43,771 nucleotides of DNA, from NCBI GenBank assembly GCA_016874655.1, contig VGTO01000004.1, positions 1-43,771 on the forward strand. The letters are read 5' to 3'. The stretch comes from Bacillota bacterium (GTDB lineage Bacteria; Bacillota; Dethiobacteria; DTU022). Under the pieces are notes generated by a model that saw only the letters and a program-made list of their open reading frames with translations, searched no databases and was not told the origin of the DNA. The position numbers and the translations under genes are program-made. Positions 35,523 to 43,706 of the stretch are shown in pieces. How positions within the stretch are numbered: the stretch's first letter is position 1; the number at the start of each line of letters is the position of its first letter.

Positions 35523-35798
35523 TCAGGCCTGCAGCAGATGACCGGTCAGCTCAGCCTCATAAGCCTCAAGGACTGATTGTTGCAGGTGCCTGCGGGCCTC
35601 TGAGCTAATCGGGTGTGCGATATCCCTGAAACCACCGCCGAGTATTCTCCTACTAGGCATCGCCACAAAGAAACCATGAGGACCCTCGATAATCCTGATG
35701 TCGTGAATCACAAACTGATCGTTTAACGTTACAGAAACAATCGCTTTCATTTTTTCATCCCGGGTTATTTTCCTGATTCGGACATCTGTAACTTTCAT
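35523..35798 (-). CDS. spoVG: Regulatory protein SpoVG
   Basis: Small nucleic-acid-binding regulator (septation and global RNA-level control in Bacillota). The [12 protein letters not shown]-terminus, [20 protein letters not shown] and [11 protein letters not shown] motifs are typical. 91 aa from the ATG at 35798 behind AGGCGGGG; the first 24 residues of the listed ORF are spurious. SpoVG also occurs in non-spore-formers, so it does not prove sporulation. Adjacent to glmU as in B. subtilis. A TATAAT on the minus strand (35952-35947) could be its -10 box, but I see no good -35. Confidence 0.95.
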   Translation of the reverse strand: MKVTDVRIRKITRDEKMKAIVSVTLNDQFVIHDIRIIEGPHGFFVAMPSRRILGGGFRDIAHPISSEARRHLQQSVLEAYEAELTGHLLQA

Positions 35799-35993
35799 TA
35801 TACCCCGCCTCTGCTGTTGATTATCCTGCTGACAAAAACTCTGTCCATGATTGGCAAGGCTGCCAACCAAGTTGGGCCGGCTTTTCCATCAGATAAAAAG
35901 CTGTTACCTGAACAGTAAACAGCAAATTATTTGCAACGTTATGGCAATTATATAGTTTAATTCTAAATTTTCATATTAATTATTGTGCGTTTT

Positions 35994-36035
35994 TGCAAAG
36001 AAGAATATGCGAATTATCGCATATTCTTCTTTGCA
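35994..36035. repeat. Perfect 19-bp stem-loop upstream of spoVG
   Basis: Left arm GCAAAGAAGAATATGCGA, ATTA loop, exact complement on the right, with one extra T-A pair outside. It lies 31 bp after the nucleotidyltransferase stop. No T-run follows on the minus strand, so it may be a non-canonical terminator, an mRNA-stabilising element or a protein site. Confidence 0.75.
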
Positions 36036-36065
36036 TAGTTGCTTAACTGTTCTACTAGTTGGGGG

Positions 36066-36818
36066 TTAGAGCAGCTTTCTAACCTGCTCCAGATCGCTGA
36101 TCTTGTCAACATCAAGACCGATTTCGGCACACTGGCAGAGCACAGCATGTGCCTTCATTTCCAGCAGGTTGGATAAGCTCTTTTCCAAATCGGTCAGCGA
36201 AAGCTTTTTCAGGTAGTATTTTAATACCAGTGAGAGAGGTAAAATGCGTAGCAACTTTAGCGGTTTCTTACGATACGAGATAAAAAGTTCAAGACTGTCT
36301 TTTTTCTTGATGAACCAGGCAGGATTTACCAGCCCGATATTGCCACCGGTTACCGGGCCTTCTTTTAGGACCACATAAGTCCGTTTTGTATCGGGATAGC
36401 TTTTCTGGCAAGTCTCTTCGCTCAAAACCGGATAATAGAGATCTCCATCATAAGGAGCACAGAGATTAAGAAATTCCTCTAGAGCAGCCCTGCTGAGCAA
36501 GGGAATATCCCCGGTGACGACCAGGCAGAGACGACTCGGTTCAGCGTGCTTTATGGCATTGGAAACATTATTTAATAGAGTGTCACCCTCATTGGCAATC
36601 AAAAAATTATAGCCTTCCTGCCTCAGTGTTTCCAACTCCTTAGCAGGACCAACTACGATAATAGTACTGACCGCCGGGGTTGACGCCAGTGTGTCGAGGA
36701 TATAGGTAATCAGTGGCCTGCCCTTAATCGGAATAAAAGTCTTATTGTGAACTCCGGCATATTCAGTCAGAGGGTCGTTTACTTTACCGCTTCCAGCCAG
36801 GACTAGTGCATCAAACAT
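36066..36818 (-). CDS. MobA-like nucleotidyltransferase
   Basis: 250-aa NTP-transferase fold protein: MFDALVLAGSGKVNDPL at the N-terminus, FIPIKGRPLITYIL (near 29) and VVTGDIPLLSRAALEEF (near 100) with the metal-binding Asp. The glycine-rich loop is atypical (LAGSGKVND), so the transferred nucleotide is uncertain. ATG at 36818 has GGGAGTG upstream and overlaps the ispE stop by 8 bp, so translation is coupled. Similar genes occur next to ispE in Clostridia, where B. subtilis has purR. The listed start seven codons upstream is less likely. Confidence 0.8.
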   Translation of the reverse strand: MFDALVLAGSGKVNDPLTEYAGVHNKTFIPIKGRPLITYILDTLASTPAVSTIIVVGPAKELETLRQEGYNFLIANEGDTLLNNVSNAIKHAEPSRLCLVVTGDIPLLSRAALEEFLNLCAPYDGDLYYPVLSEETCQKSYPDTKRTYVVLKEGPVTGGNIGLVNPAWFIKKKDSLELFISYRKKPLKLLRILPLSLVLKYYLKKLSLTDLEKSLSNLLEMKAHAVLCQCAEIGLDVDKISDLEQVRKLL

Positions 36819-37704
36819 GGTGATCACTCCCGTTTGCATTTTCTGTCCAGCAGAGATAGGCTATGGCTCCCGCCTGCTCTACTGTCCGCGAGGCCAAGAC
36901 TGCTTCTGCCAGTGAATCAAAGAGCATAAAAAGGGTCGGCCCGCTCCCTGAGAGCTGTGGCCGCAAACCACAGGCGATTAGATCAGCTTTTAGTTTTTTG
37001 GAAGATCTTGTTTCCGGCAAGTCAGCGGTTGCCAGGGTGTTGGTCAGCTCTTCGCCCATCCACGCATGTATTTTCTTTCTGTCTCCGCTGTGTATTGCCC
37101 GAACTAGCTGCTCCTGGGATGGTTTGCCCCTTAATCTATGATCAAAACCGCCATACGCAGCAGCTGTGGAAACTTTTGCCCCCAAAGGTAAAGCTAAAAC
37201 CACCCAGAAAAAAGGGCTGGCCGGCAGCTTTTCCAATATTTCACCTCGGCCTCTGGCCAGTGCAGTCCCACCCTCGAGGCAGAACGGAATGTCGGAGCCG
37301 AGCTCCGCCCCGATTTCCAGTAGCGTCATTCTGGGCAGATTAAGTTTCCAGATAACATTCAACCCCATAAGAGCAGCAGCCGCATCGGCACTGCCACCAG
37401 CCAAACCTGCCTCAACCGGAATATTTTTATAAAGAACAATTTTTACGCCCGGCATTCTCTTTCCGACCAGGCTTATCAGCTTCTCTGCCACCTTCCAGAC
37501 CAGGTTGTTCGATCCGGCAAGAACAGGATCGGTGCAGTGAAAGAGAGTCTCACCGCCACCGGCATCCTCTAGGAGCAGGGTATCAGCCAGGGAAACCTGC
37601 TGCATGATTGACTCGATCTCGTGAAACCCATCAGACCTCTTTCCATGCACCGTGAGACCTAAGTTAATCTTTGCCTTGGCCCTGATGATGATCTTCTCCG
37701 TCAT
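36811..37704 (-). CDS. ispE: 4-diphosphocytidyl-2-C-methyl-D-erythritol kinase
   Basis: GHMP kinase of the MEP isoprenoid pathway. Motifs: RAKAKINLGLTVHGKRSDGFHE at the N-terminus (quoted in part), the ATP loop PVEAGLAGGSADAAAAL near residue 92 and the C-terminal GLRPQLSGSGPTLFML. 297 aa, normal length. The start codon follows the stop of the NAPRTase-like gene at a TGATCATG junction with little SD, implying coupled translation. The downstream nucleotidyltransferase overlaps its end. Confidence 0.95.
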   Translation of the reverse strand: MTEKIIIRAKAKINLGLTVHGKRSDGFHEIESIMQQVSLADTLLLEDAGGGETLFHCTDPVLAGSNNLVWKVAEKLISLVGKRMPGVKIVLYKNIPVEAGLAGGSADAAAALMGLNVIWKLNLPRMTLLEIGAELGSDIPFCLEGGTALARGRGEILEKLPASPFFWVVLALPLGAKVSTAAAYGGFDHRLRGKPSQEQLVRAIHSGDRKKIHAWMGEELTNTLATADLPETRSSKKLKADLIACGLRPQLSGSGPTLFMLFDSLAEAVLASRTVEQAGAIAYLCWTENANGSDHHV

Positions 37705-37706
37705 GA

Positions 37707-38267
37707 TCAGCTGATTTTCTGCAGGCGCTGATTTTCAATTATCCCCGGAATACGGCCTCTTTTAGCCAGCGGACTGCCTGCAACCTCTTTTAAGTCCATG
37801 GTCATATCAATGGCCGGCTCTCGTGAGATATAACTCCCGACACCAAATGAGTCTGCTTCCGCCTCCGCCAGCAAAGTGATTCTTTCCGGGGTTAACCCAC
37901 CGGAAACCACGATCTGAACCTGCTTAAACCCTGCCTGATTCAAGCGTGCTCTTGCTTCCCGGACCAACCCGGGGGTGACGCCACCGCGTTCTCCGGGTGT
38001 ATCGAGCCTCATGTCATTGAGTTTCATGCCCAGTGCTTCGGCAACTCGCAGAGCTTCTTCGATTTCATCTTTGAAGGTGTCAACAAGGATAATCCGCGGA
38101 GTCTTACTGTCGACAAAGCGATCAAATTCATTAGCCAGTTCAACAGTATCACCGACGATCAGAAAAGCGGCATGCGGCGAAGTACCAACCGGCTTACGGC
38201 CCATCAACAGTGCACCAAGCACACAACTGCAGGCATCGGCCCCACCTATGAATCTTTTTCTGCTCAT
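37707..38267 (-). CDS. Half-length nicotinate phosphoribosyltransferase-like protein
   Basis: 186 aa matching only the C-terminal part of archaeal-type NAPRTase: FIGGADACSCVLGALLMGRK, GTSPHAAFLIVGDT, ILVDTFKDEIEEALRVAEAL, RLDTPGERGG and VVSGGLTPERI. The usual N-terminal half (about 150-200 residues including the substrate-entry domain) is missing. The preceding 200 bp up to veg hold a terminator, not coding sequence. Yet the ATG has a strong GGAGGG SD, the frame is intact and it is coupled to ispE, so it appears to be expressed. It could be a repurposed barrel or a remnant kept for operon reasons. Confidence 0.78.
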   Translation of the reverse strand: MSRKRFIGGADACSCVLGALLMGRKPVGTSPHAAFLIVGDTVELANEFDRFVDSKTPRIILVDTFKDEIEEALRVAEALGMKLNDMRLDTPGERGGVTPGLVREARARLNQAGFKQVQIVVSGGLTPERITLLAEAEADSFGVGSYISREPAIDMTMDLKEVAGSPLAKRGRIPGIIENQRLQKIS

Positions 38268-38356
38268 CCGTTCCCTCCGGGTGACTTAAAACTTAATTGC
38301 AAGCTTTTTCTATACTCTTTTGCCGAATCCTGCCACGCCGATAAATCTTGGCGGAC

Positions 38357-38389
38357 AAAAAAAGAAAAACCGGATTCATGATCCGGTTT
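38357..38389 (-). terminator. Intrinsic terminator after veg
   Basis: Minus strand AAACCGGAT-CATGA-ATCCGGTTT followed by TTCTTTTTTT. It lies 83 bp after the veg stop. The intervening GC-rich stretch (38391-38430) may hold another RNA structure. Confidence 0.9.
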
Positions 38390-38471
38390 GCTGCTCCGTA
38401 AAAGGGAGCCGACCGGGCAGGCGCAGCATTTAAAACTTAAATAACTGCACATTCCGGTTATACTAAAGTAT

Positions 38472-38738
38472 TTAAAGACCGACAGTACGTCTTAAATCAC
38501 CTTCATCGAAACTAAGTTCGACTGTTTCGGTAAGAACGTCGGCGTAAGTGAAGGATAGACGCTGGAAATAGCTATTTTCGTCAACCCTGACAATGAAAAT
38601 CGAGGGGTAAGTGCTCTCCAGGATTCCTTCTTTCTCATAGGTTTTTCTTCTACCGCGATTCGCTTTCAGCTTAATCGTCTGACCTAAATGCGATTCAAGC
38701 TTTTTACGGATTTCAAATAGGACGTCTTTGGCCACCAT
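38472..38738 (-). CDS. veg: Veg protein
   Basis: 88-aa Veg family protein (DUF1021), small and basic at its N-terminus: GQTIKLKANRGRRKTYEKEG, then LESTYPSIFIVRV and the C-terminal YADVLTETVELSF. In B. subtilis Veg stimulates biofilm matrix expression by interfering with SinR and is also linked to spore germination. Position between ksgA and ispE is conserved. ATG start behind AAGGTGG. A good sigma-A promoter lies upstream and a terminator downstream. Confidence 0.95.
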   Translation of the reverse strand: MVAKDVLFEIRKKLESHLGQTIKLKANRGRRKTYEKEGILESTYPSIFIVRVDENSYFQRLSFTYADVLTETVELSFDEGDLRRTVGL

Positions 38739-38770
38739 TTAAAAACCACCTTATTTGTATTCTAATCGAG

Positions 38771-38800
38771 ATTATAACATAATAACGGCCTATTCGTCAA
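38771..38800 (-). promoter_or_regulatory. Sigma-A promoter of veg
   Basis: TTGACG, 18-nt spacer, TATAAT on the minus strand, about 33 bp before the veg start. The B. subtilis veg promoter is likewise strong. Confidence 0.75.
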
Positions 38801-38860
38801 GAAAATGGGCAAAATACGGCATTTAACGAGGCAGAAGGGAGAAAACAGAAATTTTTGGCC

Positions 38861-39337
38861 CTATTTCGTAAAACGATCAGCAACCGTGGTAGCTCCAAAT
38901 GAGTAGGGCTTAATTCGGGCTTCGTAACCGCTACCGATCACCATCCCGACTACTTCCTTTATAATATCGCGGGTTTCACCTTTTTCACCTACATCAAGAT
39001 GAATTTCCACGTTCAAGTGGCAATCACTGCTTTGGGCCAGCTGTTCAGTTAAGCGGGTAGCTACCTCCAGGCTGAGAAAAGTTTCGTAATAAATTCTCTG
39101 GCGCAGGCTTTCCATGTATCGGGTTTTTTGTTTATGATAGAAAAAACGCCCCCCTTTGCCGATCCTGTGGACCACAACCGCTGTAACAAAAATAACTGAT
39201 TCATTGAGAAAAGAATGCGAGTCGGTGCCAATAATCAGTTTATAGTTGTCGTCGGGATATTCATTGGTGTAAGCTACAAGGTTCTCGAAGAGTTCCTGGA
39301 ACGAAACCTGACCCATTGTTGGGCTGGTAAAATACAT
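38861..39337 (-). CDS. YkuK-like RNase H-fold protein (DUF458)
   Basis: 158-aa protein of the YkuK family, which adopts a ribonuclease H-like fold. Recognisable segments: YFTSPTMGQVSFQELF, YKLIIGTDSHSF (putative metal-binding Asp), VEIHLDVGEKGETRDIIKEV and the GYEARIKPYSFGATTVAD C-terminus. Enzymatic activity is not established for the family. ATG start with AAAGG at 11 nt. It lies 25 bp after ksgA and is probably co-transcribed; it takes the place of yabG of B. subtilis. Confidence 0.88.
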   Translation of the reverse strand: MYFTSPTMGQVSFQELFENLVAYTNEYPDDNYKLIIGTDSHSFLNESVIFVTAVVVHRIGKGGRFFYHKQKTRYMESLRQRIYYETFLSLEVATRLTEQLAQSSDCHLNVEIHLDVGEKGETRDIIKEVVGMVIGSGYEARIKPYSFGATTVADRFTK

Positions 39338-39362
39338 CTGGTCGGCGACCTTTCAGCGTAAT

Positions 39363-40235
39363 TTACTGATGATTATTATAGATTATCTGGCTTAGCTTTG
39401 CAAATTGCTCAACTTCGATCTCCTCGGGACGGGAAACAGGATCAATACCGGATTCCGTCAGGAGATCAGTTAATTGATCGCGCAGGGCCGGCAGCAACCG
39501 AACCATATTGTTGAATATTGTCTTACGGCGTTGCTGGAAAACTCCTTGCACGATGGTCCAAAAAAGCGGCTCCTCCCCCAAGGCCAGTAACCGCGAGCGG
39601 GGTTTCAGTAAAATCACCGCGGAGCCGACTTTCGGTTTTGGCCAGAAAACATTACTACTTACATCGAATAACACCTTACCTTGTGTGTAGTAACAACAGA
39701 GCACCGAAAGCGCTCCGTAGTCAGGGTCACCGGGGGCAGCAACCAGGCGGCGGGCTACTTCTTTCTGCAGCATTAAGACTGCCGCTTTAAACGGGAATTG
39801 CTCTTTCAGGATTGAAAAAAGAAAGGGACCCGATATTACATAAGGAAGATTAGAAACCAATTTAACCTCAAGATCTGAACCAAAATATTCCCGAATTAGT
39901 TCTCGCCAATTAACCTTTAAGGCATCAACTTGCTGAACTGTTACCTCCGCACGGCCGGCAAACAGGGTATTTAACAAATGCACCAGGCCGCGGTCAATCT
40001 CTAAAGCGAGAACCTGGTAGCCATCTTTGTAGAGGAGGAGTGTCAGGGCTCCTGCACCCGGCCCGATCTCAATCGCTGCCTTGCCCGGAACTGCTGCTAA
40101 AGCTGCCGCAATTTTATGGGCAACATTAGCATCCACTAAAAAATTTTGACCCCACTGGCGTCTGGGGCTTAGATGGTGTTCTTTAAAAAGTTCCCGCAAC
40201 ACTCGCGGAGAGGTTACATCCGGCAGTTCGCTCAC
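39363..40235 (-). CDS. ksgA: 16S rRNA dimethyladenosine transferase
   Basis: SAM-dependent enzyme dimethylating two adjacent adenosines near the 3' end of 16S rRNA. Motifs: RRQWGQNFLVDANVAHKIA, the SAM loop AIEIGPGAGALTLLL and catalytic KLVSNLPYVISGPF. C-terminal domain contains FQQRRKTIFNN. 290 aa, normal. GTG start with AAGGAG at about 7 nt. The B. subtilis upstream partner rnmV is absent. Confidence 0.97.
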   Translation of the reverse strand: MSELPDVTSPRVLRELFKEHHLSPRRQWGQNFLVDANVAHKIAAALAAVPGKAAIEIGPGAGALTLLLYKDGYQVLALEIDRGLVHLLNTLFAGRAEVTVQQVDALKVNWRELIREYFGSDLEVKLVSNLPYVISGPFLFSILKEQFPFKAAVLMLQKEVARRLVAAPGDPDYGALSVLCCYYTQGKVLFDVSSNVFWPKPKVGSAVILLKPRSRLLALGEEPLFWTIVQGVFQQRRKTIFNNMVRLLPALRDQLTDLLTESGIDPVSRPEEIEVEQFAKLSQIIYNNHQ

Positions 40236-40267
40236 AGGCCACTCCTTTCAGGCTTCGATCCAGCCTC

Positions 40268-40296
40268 ATTCTATCCCCCTGTGCCATTTCAGTCAA
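40268..40296 (-). promoter_or_regulatory. Sigma-A promoter of ksgA
   Basis: TTGACT, 17-nt spacer, TAGAAT on the minus strand, about 33 bp before the GTG start. Confidence 0.7.
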
Positions 40297-40330
40297 ACTT
40301 CAGAAAATTAAGGGGAGCTGTAAAAATATA

Positions 40331-40359
40331 ATGACAAACAGTTTCCTTTGTCATATAAT
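40331..40359 (+). promoter_or_regulatory. Promoter with embedded operator for the SCP2 gene
   Basis: ATGACA, 17-nt spacer, TATAAT. A perfect inverted repeat ATGACAAA-N8-TTTGTCAT (40331-40354) covers the -35 box and spacer and touches the -10 box, ideal for repression by steric block. The leader is about 120 nt and can form a GCAGCG / CGCTGC stem (40419-40461) before the SD. Confidence 0.7.
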
Positions 40360-40489
40360 ATATTTTACACCAGTAATATTTCACCTGGTTAAGCAAATTG
40401 AGAAGGAAAAGGAGGGAGCAGCGTCGAAATAGACACTTAAGGGTTTTGAATCGCTGCATTAATAATTTTTTAAGGAGGCGTATTATAGA

Positions 40490-40816
40490 ATGGCAGATTT
40501 CAAGACAGTTTTAGACAGCCTGAACAAGAAGATTGCGGCAGCAGATCCGGCAAAGATGAAAGGGGTCAGTGCGGTATACCAGTTTGAGCTTTCAGGAGAT
40601 GATGGTGGAGTATTTCATGCCGCAGTAGATGACGGCAAAGCGACCGTTGTTGAAGCAGCTCATGACAGCCCCAACATTACCATTACCATGACCGCCGAAG
40701 ACTTCGCTGCGATGCTCGAAGGTAAGCTGAACGCAACTTCAGCTTTCATGGCTGGAAAACTAAAAGTAAAAGGCGATATGTCACTGGCCATGAAACTGCA
40801 GAGCCTGCTCGGTTAA
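40490..40816 (+). CDS. SCP2 sterol-binding domain protein
   Basis: 108-aa single-domain SCP2 protein: N-terminal helix FKTVLDSLNKKIAA, the sheet region AVYQFELSGDDGG and VVEAAHDSPNITITMTAEDF, and the C-terminal KGDMSLAMKLQSLLG helix. SCP2 folds bind hydrophobic ligands such as fatty acyl chains. Clostridia and methanogens encode many such stand-alone proteins with unknown partners. ATG start with AAGGAGG at 11 nt. It is the only plus-strand gene in the ksgA-metG interval, with its own promoter and terminator. Confidence 0.88.
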   Translation: MADFKTVLDSLNKKIAAADPAKMKGVSAVYQFELSGDDGGVFHAAVDDGKATVVEAAHDSPNITITMTAEDFAAMLEGKLNATSAFMAGKLKVKGDMSLAMKLQSLLG

Positions 40817-40849
40817 AGAGCAGCTTTGCAGTAAACTAGTTTTAAAAGC

Positions 40850-40886
40850 AAAAAAGCGCTTTCAGAAAAGCTGAAAGCGCTTTTTT
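40850..40886. terminator. Bidirectional terminator between SCP2 gene and tatD
   Basis: Perfect 16-bp stem AAAAAAGCGCTTTCAG / CTGAAAGCGCTTTTTT, giving T-runs on both strands. Confidence 0.92.
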
Positions 40887-40902
40887 GATTGGTAGTCAGA
40901 CA

Positions 40903-41688
40903 CTACCGATCAACAAGACGGTCGGAAAAAAGACGGATGGCATTCAGATAGAGCTGTTTTGCCAACTGCTCCGGATCGCTATCAAGAGCCAGGGCAACCC
41001 GATCGTAGGTCAATTTAACGTAAGCCGGTTCGTTGCGCTCACTGCGAAAAGCCTGTGGTGAAAGGTAGGGGGCATCGGTCTCGAGCAGCAACCGATCCTC
41101 GGGAATAAAACGCAGCAGGTCGCGCAGGTCATGCGACCGGGGGTAGGTAACCGGACCGGCGATAGATATGTAAAAACCGAGCTCAAGACAGGCATCAAGC
41201 CAGCCGCGATCGCCGGAAAAACAGTGCATTACACCAACCGGTCCGGGCAACTCTTCCTCTTTTAAAATGCGCAATGTATCGGCATTGGCTTCACGACTGT
41301 GAATAATCAGCGGTTTGCCAACTTTGACCGCAAGACGAATTTGTTCCCGAAAAACCTGCTCCTGAGTTTCACGGGGAGAAAGATTACGGTAAAAATCAAG
41401 CCCCATTTCACCGATCGCCAGAACCGTCTCCTGCATAGCGAGTTTTTCTAGCTGCACCCGCCAATCCCCACTCACTTTGGCCGCGCCATGGGGGTGAACC
41501 CCGACTGAAGCACTGATAGCCGAATAGCAAATGCTTAGATCCACGGATCGCTGTGAGCTTCTTAGATCAGTGCCGGCATTGAGAACAGCAACTACCCCTG
41601 CTTCTTCCGCCCGGAAAAGAACCTGTTCTAGGTCTTTGCTGTATTGGGGAAAATCCAAATGGGCATGGGTATCAATTAGGATCTTCAA
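40903..41688 (-). CDS. tatD: TatD family metal-dependent DNase
   Basis: YabD/TatD hydrolase with the metal-site motifs LIDTHAHLDFP (N-terminus), AIGEMGLDFY (near 90), IIHSREA (near 127), GVMHCFSG and LLETDAPYLSP. TatD proteins are Mg-dependent 3'-5' exonucleases implicated in DNA repair. The listed ORF runs 36 residues too far upstream into metG. TTG at 41688, one base after the metG stop, gives 261 aa, the usual length. Coupled to metG as in B. subtilis. Confidence 0.94.
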   Translation of the reverse strand: MKILIDTHAHLDFPQYSKDLEQVLFRAEEAGVVAVLNAGTDLRSSQRSVDLSICYSAISASVGVHPHGAAKVSGDWRVQLEKLAMQETVLAIGEMGLDFYRNLSPRETQEQVFREQIRLAVKVGKPLIIHSREANADTLRILKEEELPGPVGVMHCFSGDRGWLDACLELGFYISIAGPVTYPRSHDLRDLLRFIPEDRLLLETDAPYLSPQAFRSERNEPAYVKLTYDRVALALDSDPEQLAKQLYLNAIRLFSDRLVDR

Positions 41689-41689
41689 A

Positions 41690-43642
41690 TTAGCTGATCC
41701 TGCTTCCCGGAGGCATATCGCGTTCCAACGCAGTAAGTGACAGGCTGCCATCCTGGGCCGTTGCGGCCAGGAGCATCCCCTGCGATTGAACGCCACGCAG
41801 CTTTACCGGTTTCAGGTTGGCAACGAAAATCACTTTTTTACCAATCAGGGCGGCCGGTTCATAGTGTTCGGCGATACCAGCTACCACCTGGCGCTTTTCT
41901 TCCTCACCGATCAGTACTGCAAGTTTTAAAAGCTTATCGGACTTAGGGATTCTTTCGGCTTCGACAATTTCGGCCACTCTTAAGTCAACCTGCTGGAACT
42001 GGTCGATACTGATTAAACCCTGCTGCTCTTCCTCGTTTGCAGTTTTTTCCTCTTTATCCTCACTGACTGCCTTTTCACCCTGCATTTCGCGGATTTCAGC
42101 CTGCAGGTTCAGGCGGGGGAAGAGATCATCGCCCCTCTGAATAATAGTTTCGGGACTGATCGCTCCCCAGTTACTGAGAGAGTCCCAGCTCTGAAGAGCG
42201 CTGTTGCCTTTTAAACCGATCTGTTCAAAGATGCTCATCGGGGTACGCGGCATAAAAGGCTTCAGTAACACCGCAATGATGCGGATGCTTTCGATTAGAT
42301 TGTAGATCACCGTGCCCAGGCGGGGTTGGTCTGCAGGATCTTTGGCCAATTCCCAGGGCAAATTTTCATCAATGTACTTATTGCTGCGCCGCACCAGCAG
42401 CCAGAGGTCGGCCAAAGCATCGCTCGTTTTCAGTTCACTCATTGCCTGCTCAACAGTGCCAGGTGTTCTTAAGGCCAGGTTACGTAACTCCTCGTCCCCG
42501 GGTCCGGCAACAGTGGATGCGGGTAGAATCCCTTCAAAATAGCGCTCGGCCATCGTCAGCGTTCTGCTGACCAGGTTACCCAAATCGTTAGCCAGATCAG
42601 TATTAATACGGGTAATAAAATTTTCAAGGCTGAAAATACCGTCCTGGCCAAAAGGTATCTCGCGCAGCAGAAAGTAGCGCAAGGCATCGGAGCTGTAACG
42701 GGCAGCCAAAACCCGCGGGTCGACAACATTTCCTTTTGATTTAGACATTTTGCCATCCTGCAACATCAGCCAGCCATGCCCGAAAACTGTTTTCGGCAAA
42801 GGAAGGTCAAGGGCCATCAGGAAGATCGGCCAGTAGATTGTATGAAAACGCAAGATATCTTTACCGATCAGCTGTACATCAGCAGGCCAGAACAGTTCAA
42901 AGTTGCTCTGCTCTTCACCGTAGCCGAGAGCTGTGATGTAGTTGCTGAGCGCGTCTAACCAAACATAAATTACATGCCCCTGATCGAAGGGTACCGGAAT
43001 GCCCCAGTCAAAGGATGTTCTGGAGACACAGAGATCTTCCAGACCGGGCTTCAGGAAGTTATTGACCATTTCATTTTTACGCGAAGGAGGCTGGATAAAC
43101 TCCGGATTATTTTCAATATGTTTCAGCAGGCGATCAGCATACTTGGACATCTTAAAAAAGTAGGCTTCCTCGGCAATTAATTCGACATCACGGCCGCAGT
43201 CGGGGCATTTGCCCTCAGCCAGCTGCCGCTCGGTCCAGTATGCTTCACAGGGCGTGCAATACCAGCCTTCGTATTTATCTTTATAGATATCCCCCTGTTC
43301 ATAGAAACGGGTGAATATTGCCGCAACCTTCTTCATATGTCGGTCTTCCGTAGTGCGGATGAAATCGTCGTAAGCAATGTCCAGCTCTTGCCAAAGTTCT
43401 TTGATCCAGGCAACTATTTCATCGACAAATTCAATCGGCTTCTTGCCGGCAGCCTCGGCCTGACGCTGAATCTTCTGCCCGTGTTCATCAGTACCAGTTA
43501 AAAACCAAACTTGATACCCGGTCAACCGCTTAAAGCGGGCCATGGCATCGGCTGCCACGGTTGTATATGAATTGCCAACGTGCAGTTTATCACTGGGATA
43601 ATAGATCGGGGTTGTAATGTAAAATGTGTTATTGCCTGCCAC
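41690..43642 (-). CDS. metG: Methionyl-tRNA synthetase
   Basis: Class I aminoacyl-tRNA synthetase of 650 aa. HIGH-type KLHVGNSYTTV at residue 19, zinc knuckle CTPCEAYW...CPDCG (about 128-150), KMSKS loop DGKMSKSKGNVVDP (near 300), anticodon-binding domain and a C-terminal EMAP-like tRNA-binding domain (about 545-650, FQQVDLRVAEIVEAERIP). The linker before it is very acidic (KAVSEDKEEKTANEEEQQ). GTG start (GTGGCAGG) after GAGGAGG. First gene of the metG-tatD transcript. Confidence 0.97.
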   Translation of the reverse strand: MAGNNTFYITTPIYYPSDKLHVGNSYTTVAADAMARFKRLTGYQVWFLTGTDEHGQKIQRQAEAAGKKPIEFVDEIVAWIKELWQELDIAYDDFIRTTEDRHMKKVAAIFTRFYEQGDIYKDKYEGWYCTPCEAYWTERQLAEGKCPDCGRDVELIAEEAYFFKMSKYADRLLKHIENNPEFIQPPSRKNEMVNNFLKPGLEDLCVSRTSFDWGIPVPFDQGHVIYVWLDALSNYITALGYGEEQSNFELFWPADVQLIGKDILRFHTIYWPIFLMALDLPLPKTVFGHGWLMLQDGKMSKSKGNVVDPRVLAARYSSDALRYFLLREIPFGQDGIFSLENFITRINTDLANDLGNLVSRTLTMAERYFEGILPASTVAGPGDEELRNLALRTPGTVEQAMSELKTSDALADLWLLVRRSNKYIDENLPWELAKDPADQPRLGTVIYNLIESIRIIAVLLKPFMPRTPMSIFEQIGLKGNSALQSWDSLSNWGAISPETIIQRGDDLFPRLNLQAEIREMQGEKAVSEDKEEKTANEEEQQGLISIDQFQQVDLRVAEIVEAERIPKSDKLLKLAVLIGEEEKRQVVAGIAEHYEPAALIGKKVIFVANLKPVKLRGVQSQGMLLAATAQDGSLSLTALERDMPPGSRIS

Positions 43643-43678
43643 GGGAAGGCCTCCTCAATGCTTCTAAAAGATGTGGTT

Positions 43679-43706
43679 ATTATATCAGAGCAGCCCTTAG
43701 TGTCAA
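43679..43706 (-). promoter_or_regulatory. Sigma-A promoter of metG
   Basis: TTGACA, 16-nt spacer, TATAAT on the minus strand. The predicted leader of about 30 nt is too short for a T-box. Confidence 0.85.

Noticed and set aside
38391-38440. Possible riboswitch between veg and the NAPRTase-like gene
   Set aside because: The GC-rich segment suggested a structured RNA, but I could not match it to c-di-GMP, preQ1, fluoride, THF or NAD classes, and it lies before the veg terminator.
40279-40294. Second sigma-54 promoter (TGGCAC upstream of ksgA)
   Set aside because: The -24 half is followed by AGGGGGATAG with no TTGC at -12; a sigma-A promoter explains the region.
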